From contig CAZVJA010000070.1 of assembly GCA_964626885.1 (NCBI GenBank), positions 1-23,286 on the forward strand: DNA of 23,286 bases, read 5' to 3'. The notes beneath the pieces were generated by a model, which saw nothing but the letters and a program-made list of their open reading frames with translations, did not search any database and was not told the DNA's origin. The translations under genes and the position numbers were made by a program. The stretch comes from CAZVJA01 sp964626885 (lineage in GTDB: Bacteria; Planctomycetota; Planctomycetia; Planctomycetales; Planctomycetaceae). Each line of letters begins with the position of its first letter. Position 1 is the stretch's first letter. This document shows positions 1 to 7,222 of this stretch, in pieces.

Positions 1-2895
1 GCCGCCGTCGATGACGATGTTCTGCCCGTCGGCTCCACGGAGCACGACGACCCGGTTGTCGCGGTCGGCCAGAAAGCCGGTGACCGCGCGGCCATCTTCG
101 GTGAGAACCAGAAAGCTCTCGAACCCTTCGCGGATCTCCGCGCTCGGATTGACGACGTTGATGAGGATGTTGAGCGCATCGTCCCGCTTGTAGGCGGTGA
201 GGTCGGGGCCGATCTTTCCCCCTTCGCCGAAGAGCGTGTGACACTTCGCGCAGGTTTTGGTGAAAAGCTCCTTTCCTTTGTACGGATCGCCGTCGCCGGG
301 GTTGGCGCGCAGCACGTCGGAGACCCGTGCGACGAGCGCCTGCATCTCGGCGGTGGTGGCCCCTTTGAGGTTGGGCCAATGCTTGGCGAGGAGCGCCGCG
401 ATGGCGTCGTCTCGATGCAGTGTCGCCTTGCGGATGCTGTCGGGCGGGATCTGGGCGCGGTCAATGCGACCGGCGTCGACCGCTTCCAGCAGATCGCGCG
501 TCCATTGCTTGCGGCTCAATAAAAGTGTTTCCGCGACCGCGCGGGCGTCTTCAGTGAATTTGGGATACAACGCCACAACCCGCTCGCTGACGCGCGGGTC
601 GTCGTATTTCTGCAGCGCCGTGAGTGCCGTCATCTGCAGGTTGAGGTCGTTCGTCCGACCGAGCAGATCAAGCACGACGGGAATGCACTTCGGCAGTTTC
701 ACTTCGCCGAAGACCTGCAGCAGTTCGAGCTGCGCCGTCGGGTCAGCCTTCGGATCAGATAAGGTCGCGAGGGCTTTGTCGATGGCTTCCTGTTTGCCTT
801 GCCGAAGTCCGAGGGTGATCGACGCCCCGCCCGATTTCGCGAGTGCCGCGACCAACTCGTCGGGGAGTCCCGCCAGTGAGCGTCCCTTGAAGGCCGCCTC
901 GAAGCCGCGCATCAACTGCCCGGCAGTGTCATCATCCGGCGCGTGGCTTAAGAGCCGCGCACAGGCCGCGAGATCGTTGCGGCTGCCGGCCGCTGCGTAA
1001 CGCTGCATGATGCGGTTGAGAATGTGCTTTTCGACCAGCGGCCGTTTCCAGAAGGTCTTGTCGTCGAACAATGCGAGCACCGCGTCCCGGTCCGACTCCG
1101 CCTTTGCTTCCACAGCCCACCACAGCAGGAGCGGAAGGTGAATATCGTCGGCGTCTTCGTCGCGCGCGAAGAGCGCTCGCAGAATCGGCAGGCAGTCGGC
1201 TCCAGAGAGTCGGCGCGCCGACGAGGCCAATTGGCTGCGGACGTGCACTTCCGGCTCGGTGGAGGCAAGCTTTGCGAGTTTCGTGGCGACGGCTGGCGTG
1301 ACCTTCCCGGTGTCCCCCGCCAGTCGCACGCTCCACTCGCGCACCGTGGCGACCGGGTGATCGAGCGACTGGAGAGTTTCTGCTTCATCCAAACCGCCGC
1401 AGAGGTTCAGCGCGAAAAGATACTGCAACGCCACCGACGTCGTTTCCGTGCGCAGTTTTTGTTTGAGGAGTTCAACGACAGCGGCGTCCTTCCGATCGCC
1501 GAGCAATCGCAATGCCGTTTGATGGAACCATTTGTTGGGATGCGACAACAAAGCGATCAGCTCTTCGTTCGACTTGGTGGAAAGATCAACCGGCTTGTAT
1601 GGAGCGGCTCCCTTTGCTTGAAGCCGGTAGATGCGTCCGTTGTCTTTATCGATGTGCCCCTGGAAATGTTCGCGGTGCGCAATCCGCGGCTCGTACAAGT
1701 CGGCAATGTAGATCGCACCGTCGGGACCGACCTTGATATCGACGGGACGAAACCGCCGATCGGTGGTCGTGATCGCGAAACCGACATCCTTCGCGCGGAA
1801 CGACGAGCGATCGGGAGAGACTTCGCTCATGATGACGCGGGCGGCTAACGGCTCGACGCCGAACAATCGGCCGCGATAGGTCTCCGGCAGGGCTCCGCCG
1901 TTGTAGAGAATAAAGTTGTGTGTGAAGCGTTCGGCGTCGTGGTGTCCCATCGCCGCGAAGTAGCCGAAGGCATAGGGGTTCGAGAGTGGGCCATGCTTCG
2001 AGAACCCCTTTTGATAATAGCCCCCTTGCACATAGTGAAAGCCGCGGGAGTTGCCGCCGTTGTGTCCGGAGAAGAGCCGCCCGTCGTTGTCGATCTCGAC
2101 GCTGAACGAGTTGCCTCCCCCTTCCGCGAAGATCTCGTATCGCCTCGATTCAGGATGATACCGCCAGATGACCTGCCCCATGGAATGGGTCGGGTGCTTA
2201 TCGAGGCCGGGGCGAGTGATTTGTGCACTGACGGTGCTTCCCTGAGCGGCGTAGAGCCAGCCGTCGGGACCCCAGCGGAGGCTGTTGGTGACGGAGTGCG
2301 TGTCCTCGATGCCGAACCCCTGCAAATGGACCTGCGGGTCGCCGTCGGGAATGTCGTCGTTGTCTTTGTCCGGATAGAAGAGAAGATACGGCGGATTGAG
2401 CACCCACACACCCCCACGGCCACGCTCGCAGGCGGTTGCGATGTTCAAGCCTTCGACGAATGTTTTGTGCTTGTCATACCTTCCGTCGCCGTCGGTGTCT
2501 TCGTGGATTGTGATTTTGTCGAGCCCGCGGAAATGATTCGGGGGTGCCGGAGGAACTTTGTCGTAGACGGCGCGCCAGAACTCATCGCGGCTGACCATCT
2601 TGATGCCGGCCGGCTCCGGGTATTGCAGATACTGTACGACCCACAGCCGGCCGCGCTCGTCCCAGTTCATGAAGAGCGGCTGCCGCACTTCCGGTTCCGA
2701 GAGAACGGCTTGCGCTTCAAGGTCGTCAGGGACTTTGAACGATTTGACGACGTCGGCAGGGGAGAGAATCGGGAGATCGTCGGCAGGGGGCGTGCTGGCA
2801 ATGACCTTCGGCAGCGGCGGCGCGGCGAGTGCAGCACCGATCTGCACCATCAACATGACGACCAGTAATCGGATGCATCGAATCGTGATTTGCAT
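1..2895 (-). CDS. Secreted membrane-bound-dehydrogenase-type protein with HEAT-like region and cytochrome c domain (C-terminus cut by window edge)
   Basis: The frame is open for 965 codons from ATG 2895 to the left edge. GGGAG lies 5 nt before the ATG. Residues 1-25 form a signal peptide (MQITIRCIRLLVVMLMVQIG), so the product is exported. Residues about 40-430 look like the planctomycete/verrucomicrobial putative membrane-bound dehydrogenase domain (TIGR02604 type), a predicted beta-propeller with stretches such as GIEDTHSVTNSLRWGPDGWLY and KVGPDGAIYIADLYEPRI. The middle (about 450-800) is helical and HEAT-repeat-like. A haem site CAKCH is at residues 882-886 (bases 238-252), followed by GGKIGPDLT, typical of the Pirellula/Verrucomicrobium haem-binding domain (TIGR02603). 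The visible end (VVLRGADGQNIVIDGG) suggests only a few tens of residues are missing. The gene lies 88 nt downstream of the ThuA-like gene on the same strand, probably one operon. The substrate is unknown; sugar or alcohol oxidation with electron transfer to the haem is inference from family names. Confidence 0.9.
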   Translation of the reverse strand, partial: MQITIRCIRLLVVMLMVQIGAALAAPPLPKVIASTPPADDLPILSPADVVKSFKVPDDLEAQAVLSEPEVRQPLFMNWDERGRLWVVQYLQYPEPAGIKMVSRDEFWRAVYDKVPPAPPNHFRGLDKITIHEDTDGDGRYDKHKTFVEGLNIATACERGRGGVWVLNPPYLLFYPDKDNDDIPDGDPQVHLQGFGIEDTHSVTNSLRWGPDGWLYAAQGSTVSAQITRPGLDKHPTHSMGQVIWRYHPESRRYEIFAEGGGNSFSVEIDNDGRLFSGHNGGNSRGFHYVQGGYYQKGFSKHGPLSNPYAFGYFAAMGHHDAERFTHNFILYNGGALPETYRGRLFGVEPLAARVIMSEVSPDRSSFRAKDVGFAITTTDRRFRPVDIKVGPDGAIYIADLYEPRIAHREHFQGHIDKDNGRIYRLQAKGAAPYKPVDLSTKSNEELIALLSHPNKWFHQTALRLLGDRKDAAVVELLKQKLRTETTSVALQYLFALNLCGGLDEAETLQSLDHPVATVREWSVRLAGDTGKVTPAVATKLAKLASTEPEVHVRSQLASSARRLSGADCLPILRALFARDEDADDIHLPLLLWWAVEAKAESDRDAVLALFDDKTFWKRPLVEKHILNRIMQRYAAAGSRNDLAACARLLSHAPDDDTAGQLMRGFEAAFKGRSLAGLPDELVAALAKSGGASITLGLRQGKQEAIDKALATLSDPKADPTAQLELLQVFGEVKLPKCIPVVLDLLGRTNDLNLQMTALTALQKYDDPRVSERVVALYPKFTEDARAVAETLLLSRKQWTRDLLEAVDAGRIDRAQIPPDSIRKATLHRDDAIAALLAKHWPNLKGATTAEMQALVARVSDVLRANPGDGDPYKGKELFTKTCAKCHTLFGEGGKIGPDLTAYKRDDALNILINVVNPSAEIREGFESFLVLTEDGRAVTGFLADRDNRVVVLRGADGQNIVIDGG

Positions 2896-2936
2896 CAGTG
2901 CTCCCGTGGGCAGGATAAAACTCTTTGTTGTTCCTA

Positions 2937-2982
2937 TTCGTGCTTTGTGCTTCGGATTTCTTTCGACATTCGTGCTTCGTGC
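2937..2982. repeat. Heptanucleotide tandem repeat in the spacer between ThuA-like and dehydrogenase genes
   Basis: On the plus strand the 7-mers TTCGTGC, TTTGTGC, TTCGGAT and TTCTTTC follow one another (2937-2964), then a 4-nt break (GACA), then two exact TTCGTGC copies (2969-2982). In the sense of the flanking genes the units read AAGCACG and AAATCCG. The array begins directly at the stop codon of the ThuA-like gene (TAA at 2986-2984) and occupies over half of the 88-nt spacer. A second heptamer array is at 7235-7269. The function is unknown. Confidence 0.7.
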
Positions 2983-2983
2983 T

Positions 2984-3805
2984 TTATCGCCTGGCCGCGG
3001 CATCTCGCGACGTGGCCCACACGATGCCGTTCTTCAACAGCCGCCGGAATGCCGGCGATTCGAAATCCTGCGGGTGCCCCAACGACGTATAGAAGACCCG
3101 TCCTCCGCCGGAACTGGTGTTCGTCCAAGCGACCGGCTCCTCGGATTTGTTAGGGATCGATCCGAGGAGCAGCGGCGTCGCGGATTTGGCCAGCGGATTG
3201 ACGCGATATAACGAACCGTTGCCAACGAGTTGTTTCATGTCGATGCCGGCGAGTATCGGATGGTCTTTTGCTTCGGGAGCGACGCGGATCGTGGCTTTCG
3301 TATCGTTGGAATAGTGTCCGACATAGTTCCCGCCGAACACGTCGGCGTCGAACGATTCCCAGAGGTCGAATCCATCCGGAGGTTTGGTCTGGCCTCGGAG
3401 CGAAAATGCGTGGTTGGCGGTGCGGATGCCGATCACCGGTTTCCCCGCGGCAACGTGCTTGCGGATCAGTTCCAGTTGCGAGGCCGGGAGCATTCGCCGC
3501 CGCACGCTGACAAGCAACACATCGGCCTTCGCGAGGGCTTCGATTCCGGGCAAGGAATGCTCGTCCGTCTTGCTGCCGAAAACGAGACTCACTCGGAACT
3601 CCTTCGCGAGGTCATTTTTCGCGAACGCTGGGAGTGTCTCCGCTGTTTTGTACTCAGGCTCCGCCATAAGGATGACGAGATGCGGCAGGGCGTCGCTTTT
3701 AGAGGTATCGCGCGGCGAGTCGGCTGCTCGGGTCGACGCAGCCGTCAGAAGGGTGGCTGCCAACAGGGCCGACGCCAGCAGCGAATAGCGAATTCGGCGG
3801 CTCAT
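2984..3805 (-). CDS. Secreted ThuA-like domain protein (trehalose-utilisation-like fold)
   Basis: This is a 273-residue protein. I chose ATG 3805 because AGGA (3811-3814) sits 5 nt upstream; an in-frame TTG 15 nt earlier would leave no such site. Residues 1-27 are a signal peptide (RRIRYSLLASALLAATLLTA, then ASTRAAD), so it is exported. The rest matches the ThuA-like family, a class I glutamine-amidotransferase-like fold: PHLVILMAEPEYKTAETLP, then IEALAKADVLLVSVRRRMLP, then KHVAAGKPVIGIRTANHAFS, then DVFGGNYVGHY, and a C-terminal VFYTSLGHPQDFESPAFRRL. The last motif (GHP near the end) is characteristic. ThuA-like proteins often accompany sugar dehydrogenases and haem proteins in planctomycetes, which fits the downstream neighbour. 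Their reaction is not established. It is probably the first gene of a two-gene operon with 1-2895. A CATAAT sequence at 3842-3847 on this strand could be a -10 element, but I see no good -35. Confidence 0.9.
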   Translation of the reverse strand: MSRRIRYSLLASALLAATLLTAASTRAADSPRDTSKSDALPHLVILMAEPEYKTAETLPAFAKNDLAKEFRVSLVFGSKTDEHSLPGIEALAKADVLLVSVRRRMLPASQLELIRKHVAAGKPVIGIRTANHAFSLRGQTKPPDGFDLWESFDADVFGGNYVGHYSNDTKATIRVAPEAKDHPILAGIDMKQLVGNGSLYRVNPLAKSATPLLLGSIPNKSEEPVAWTNTSSGGGRVFYTSLGHPQDFESPAFRRLLKNGIVWATSRDAAARR

Positions 3806-3993
3806 CTGGATCCTAATCAATGCGGGGCGGGATCTCGCTTTATTATGAGTGTGGCGATACTAAGACCCATTTGCCAGTCACTTTATTGGCAGCCTCCCTG
3901 ACGGTGGGGTAAGATACGTAGAGGGCTGGATTTCCGATTCGAGAGCGCGTGCCGCAGCGGCGCGCCGACTGCGCGCGACGAAAGGACGATAGC
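3806..3993. other. Divergent intergenic control region between the two cytochrome-associated operons
   Basis: This 188-bp gap separates the minus-strand ThuA-like operon from the plus-strand DUF1549/DUF1553 operon, so it should hold the promoters of both. It contains the plus-strand promoter candidate at 3886-3915 and a small inverted repeat: TGCCA (3872-3876) and TGGCA (3887-3891) around a 10-nt centre. The right arm overlaps the -35 element, so it could be an operator. A weak -10-like CATAAT for the minus strand is at 3842-3847. No small gene is evident. Confidence 0.6.
3886..3915 (+). promoter_or_regulatory. Candidate sigma-70-type promoter for the DUF1549/DUF1553 operon
   Basis: TTGGCA (3886-3891, 5 of 6 matches to the -35 consensus) and TAAGAT (3910-3915, 4 of 6 to the -10) are separated by 18 nt. 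They lie about 80 nt upstream of the chosen ATG at 3994. Assignment is by eye only. Confidence 0.4.
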
Positions 3994-6900
3994 ATGACGG
4001 AAACGCGACCGGCGAAGTTCTGGTCTGGCGGTTTCGCGAGTGTTCGCCTGGCAGGGCCGCTCATGGTAGCGGCATGGGTGGTGTCGGCCGTTATCTCGTG
4101 GAGTCTGTCGGCGAGCGGGGCGGAAGGTGACAAGAATGCTAAGCCGCCAGCGGTTCAGAAATCTGAGCAATCGGCTCCGAAAGCAGAAGCGGTTCCGACC
4201 GAGCATGCCAAGCTGATGGCGGAAGGGCTCGAGATCTTTCGCAAGAGCGTTCGCCCGCTGCTGGCCGAGCGTTGTCTCTCCTGCCACAACGATAAGGATT
4301 TGACGGAAGGAGGGCTGAGTCTCAGCACCCGCGAAACATTGTTGCGCGGCGGGAAGAAGGGGAAGGCGATCGTTCCAGGTAAGTCGCAGGAGAGCCGGCT
4401 TTACAAAATGGTGGCCCATCTTGAAAAGCCGTACATGCCGAAGGACGAAGACAAGCTTTCCGAGAAGGAAATTGCTCAACTTGCGGCGTGGATTGATCGA
4501 TATGCTCCGTACGACGGCAGTCTTGATGGTACGGCCGCTGAAACGAAGTCCTGGACCGATCGGGAAATCGGCGAGTCAACCCGCGGGTTCTGGTCCTTTC
4601 AGCCGCTCCGTCATATCGTGCCGCCGGCGGTTGCCGAGGAGTCGCGGTGCCGCACGGCCATCGATCGATTCGTCCTCGCGCAGCTTGAAGCAAAGAAACT
4701 GTCGCTCGGTCCGGAAGTCGATCGTCGCAAGCTGATCCGGCGGGTGTCGTTCGATCTGCTTGGACTGCCTCCCGATCCGGACGCGGTGGAGGCATTCGTC
4801 AACGATCCAGCCCCGGTCGCCTACGAGCGATTGATCGACAGGATGTTGAGCATCCCGCATTATGGTGAGCGGTGGGGACGGCACTGGCTCGATCTTGCGC
4901 GGTTCGCGGAGAGTCACGGCTTCGAGCACGATTATGATCGGCCGTCGGCGTATCACTATCGCGACTTCGTGATTCAGGCGCTCAACGACGATCTGCCGTA
5001 CGACACCTTCGTCAAATGGCAGCTCGCCGGTGATGAATTCGCGCCGGACGACAATCTGGCGATGATGGCGACCGGATTTCTCGCGGCTGGGGTCCATAGC
5101 ACGCAAATCACGAAGAATGAAGTCGAGAAGCACCGTTACGACGAGCTCGACGACATGCTTGCGACAACCGGCACGTCGATGCTCGGCCTGACGATTGGCT
5201 GCGCCCGCTGCCACGACCATAAATTCGATCCTATTCCCCAAGCAGACTACTACCGGTTGCTCTCGGCGTTCACCACGACGGTTCGGAGCGAAGTGGATCT
5301 GAACTTCGACAAAGCGGGTTACGCAATATCGAAAACGGCGTTCGAGAGCGCACATGCCCCACTGGTGCGGGCACGCGATAAGTTTGAAGCCGAGCAACTC
5401 CCGGCGCGATTCCAGCAATGGGACGACGCGCGATCGGCGGCGGATCTCCCCCTCTGGATAGAGCTTGATCCGACGGAGATGAAATCGAGCGGAGGTGCGA
5501 CGTTTGCAAAGCAGGAAGACGGTTCGATTCTCATCGGCGGCCCGAGCACTGCGCGCGATGTTTGGACAATCACGGCCCGCGTGGAGAACACGCCGATCAC
5601 CGGGCTGCGGATCGAAACGCTGACGCACCCATCGTTGCCGTCGCGCGGTCCCGGCCGGGCGGGAGATGGAAACTTCTCGTTGTCCGACGTGAAGGTCGCC
5701 ATCGCCCCAGCGGGCGCTCCGGAAAAATCGACAGCCGTCGCACTCAGGAACCCGCGCGCTTCGCTCGAGTCGAAAGAGACGCCGGTCGCGGCAGCCATCG
5801 ACGGGGATGGCAAGAGCGGTTGGGAGATCGGTTCCACAGTCGGAAAGACTCAGATAGCTGTGTTTGAAACGACACAACCAGCTGGAACGGCCGCTTTGCT
5901 GGTGACGATTACGCTCAGGTTCGAGAAAGAGAATTTGCAGCCGGGATGCGTGAGGCTGGCCGTCACTTCTGCGAAGCAGGCTCCCGCGCTTGATGGTCCT
6001 GGAGCGTCTGGGCGAGTCGTCGCGCTGTTGCAGGGAGATCGCAAGCTGCGGACCGCCGAGCAGACGGCGCAGCTCGTCCGCTGGTACCGGCGGCTTGATC
6101 CACAATGGCAGTCGCTGCAGAGAACTGTTGACGATCATCTCGCGGCCGCGCCTCGTCCCGATTTGCGGAAGGTGTTGGTCTCGTCGGAAGGCGTGCAGGC
6201 GATCCGCCTGCACAGCCAGGGGGATGATTTTTTCCCGGAGACGTTTTTTCTGCGGCGCGGGGACACAAACCAGAAGGACGGAGTGGCTCCCGTCGGGTTC
6301 TTACAAGTGCTGATGCGAACTCCCGATCGGGCGGACCATTGGCCGGTGTCGCCGCCGCCGAATTCTCGCACGTCGTTTCGCCGCACGGCGCTTGCAAATT
6401 GGATGGCAGACACGGAACACGGCGCGGGAAACCTCCTCGCGCGCGTGATGGTGAATCGGTTGTGGCAGCATCATCTGGGGCGGGGCATTGTGACCACGTC
6501 GAGTGATTTTGGCGCTCGTGGTGAAGCCCCCACGCATCCGGAATTGCTTGACTGGTTGGCGTCGGAGCTGATCCGAAATGGCTGGCGGCTCAAAGCGATT
6601 CATAAACTCATTTTGACGAGCGCCGTCTACCGGCAGAGTTCCGCGTTTCGTCCCGAGGCGGCGCAGGTTGATCCCGACAATCGTCTCTTCTGGCGGCAGC
6701 CTCCGCGCCGCATCGAAGGGGAAGTGATTCGCGATGCGCTTCTCTCCGCCGGAGGAATGCTTGATCGTCGGATGCTCGGACCCGGCACGCTCGACGAAAA
6801 GCATCGCCGCCGGAGCATCTATTTCACGGTCAAACGAAGCCAATTGCCGGCGATGATGCAGGTCTTCGACGCGCCTGATGCGCTGTCGAGTATGGGGGAG

Positions 6901-7215
6901 CGTCCCTCGACGACGATCGCTCCGCAGGCTCTGATGTTGCTGAACAACGCCGGCATTCGCGACTGGTCGGAGAATTTTGCCCGCAGATTGCACGCGTCGA
7001 ATTCCGCGGAATCTTCGCCACAGTCAGTCCGCGAGGGTTACCTCGTGGCTGTCGGTCGCGAGCCGTCAGAGAGTGAAATGTCCGAGGCTGTCAAATTCCT
7101 CAAGTTGCAAACTGCGTCGTACAAGTTGGAGAACAGAACCGACGCGGAGTTGGCCGCGCTGACAGATTTCTGCCAGATCCTGCTTTGTCTCAATGAATTT
7201 GTCTACGTGGAGTGA
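3994..7215 (+). CDS. PSCyt1-DUF1549-DUF1553 secreted cytochrome-type protein
   Basis: This is a 1073-residue protein. ATG 3994 is preferred over an upstream in-frame GTG at 3949 because AAAGGA (3981-3986) lies 7 nt before it. Residues 18-42 form a hydrophobic export segment (AGPLMVAAWVVSAVISWSLS). A planctomycete cytochrome C (PSCyt1) domain follows, with haem motif C94-LS-C97-H98 and the family signature AIVPGKSQESRLYKMV. Residues about 220-440 are DUF1549 (LLGLPPDPDAVEAFV, then YGERWGRHWLDLARFAES, and a second CXXCH, C403-AR-C406-H407, with DHKFDPI after it). About 440-790 is a less conserved, probably beta-rich insert. About 793-1070 is DUF1553 (VMVNRLWQHHLGRGIV, then SSDFG, then RRIEGEVIRDALL, then STTIAPQALMLLNN). 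The order of domains and length are normal for the family. The following DUF1501 gene starts 4 nt after the stop. The pairing of these families is common in planctomycetes; the biochemical role is unproven. Confidence 0.93.
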   Translation: MTETRPAKFWSGGFASVRLAGPLMVAAWVVSAVISWSLSASGAEGDKNAKPPAVQKSEQSAPKAEAVPTEHAKLMAEGLEIFRKSVRPLLAERCLSCHNDKDLTEGGLSLSTRETLLRGGKKGKAIVPGKSQESRLYKMVAHLEKPYMPKDEDKLSEKEIAQLAAWIDRYAPYDGSLDGTAAETKSWTDREIGESTRGFWSFQPLRHIVPPAVAEESRCRTAIDRFVLAQLEAKKLSLGPEVDRRKLIRRVSFDLLGLPPDPDAVEAFVNDPAPVAYERLIDRMLSIPHYGERWGRHWLDLARFAESHGFEHDYDRPSAYHYRDFVIQALNDDLPYDTFVKWQLAGDEFAPDDNLAMMATGFLAAGVHSTQITKNEVEKHRYDELDDMLATTGTSMLGLTIGCARCHDHKFDPIPQADYYRLLSAFTTTVRSEVDLNFDKAGYAISKTAFESAHAPLVRARDKFEAEQLPARFQQWDDARSAADLPLWIELDPTEMKSSGGATFAKQEDGSILIGGPSTARDVWTITARVENTPITGLRIETLTHPSLPSRGPGRAGDGNFSLSDVKVAIAPAGAPEKSTAVALRNPRASLESKETPVAAAIDGDGKSGWEIGSTVGKTQIAVFETTQPAGTAALLVTITLRFEKENLQPGCVRLAVTSAKQAPALDGPGASGRVVALLQGDRKLRTAEQTAQLVRWYRRLDPQWQSLQRTVDDHLAAAPRPDLRKVLVSSEGVQAIRLHSQGDDFFPETFFLRRGDTNQKDGVAPVGFLQVLMRTPDRADHWPVSPPPNSRTSFRRTALANWMADTEHGAGNLLARVMVNRLWQHHLGRGIVTTSSDFGARGEAPTHPELLDWLASELIRNGWRLKAIHKLILTSAVYRQSSAFRPEAAQVDPDNRLFWRQPPRRIEGEVIRDALLSAGGMLDRRMLGPGTLDEKHRRRSIYFTVKRSQLPAMMQVFDAPDALSSMGERPSTTIAPQALMLLNNAGIRDWSENFARRLHASNSAESSPQSVREGYLVAVGREPSESEMSEAVKFLKLQTASYKLENRTDAELAALTDFCQILLCLNEFVYVE

Positions 7216-7222
7216 GCTGATG
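7209..7222 (+). promoter_or_regulatory. Ribosome binding site and start supporting ATG 7220 of the DUF1501 gene
   Basis: GGAG (7209-7212) lies inside the last codons of the upstream gene, 7 nt before ATG 7220. The upstream stop TGA is at 7213-7215, so translation of the two genes is probably coupled. The other in-frame ATGs (7193, 7286, 7319) lack a comparable site. Confidence 0.55.

Noticed and set aside
1024..2868. Long plus-strand open frames (1024-1848 and 1918-2868)
   Set aside because: They lie antisense to the dehydrogenase-cytochrome gene, whose frame has clear domains. GC-rich codon use opens the opposite strand. They show no family motifs.
4576..6213. A 545-codon minus-strand open frame
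   Set aside because: It is antisense to the DUF1549/DUF1553 gene and has Arg-rich composition with no motifs.
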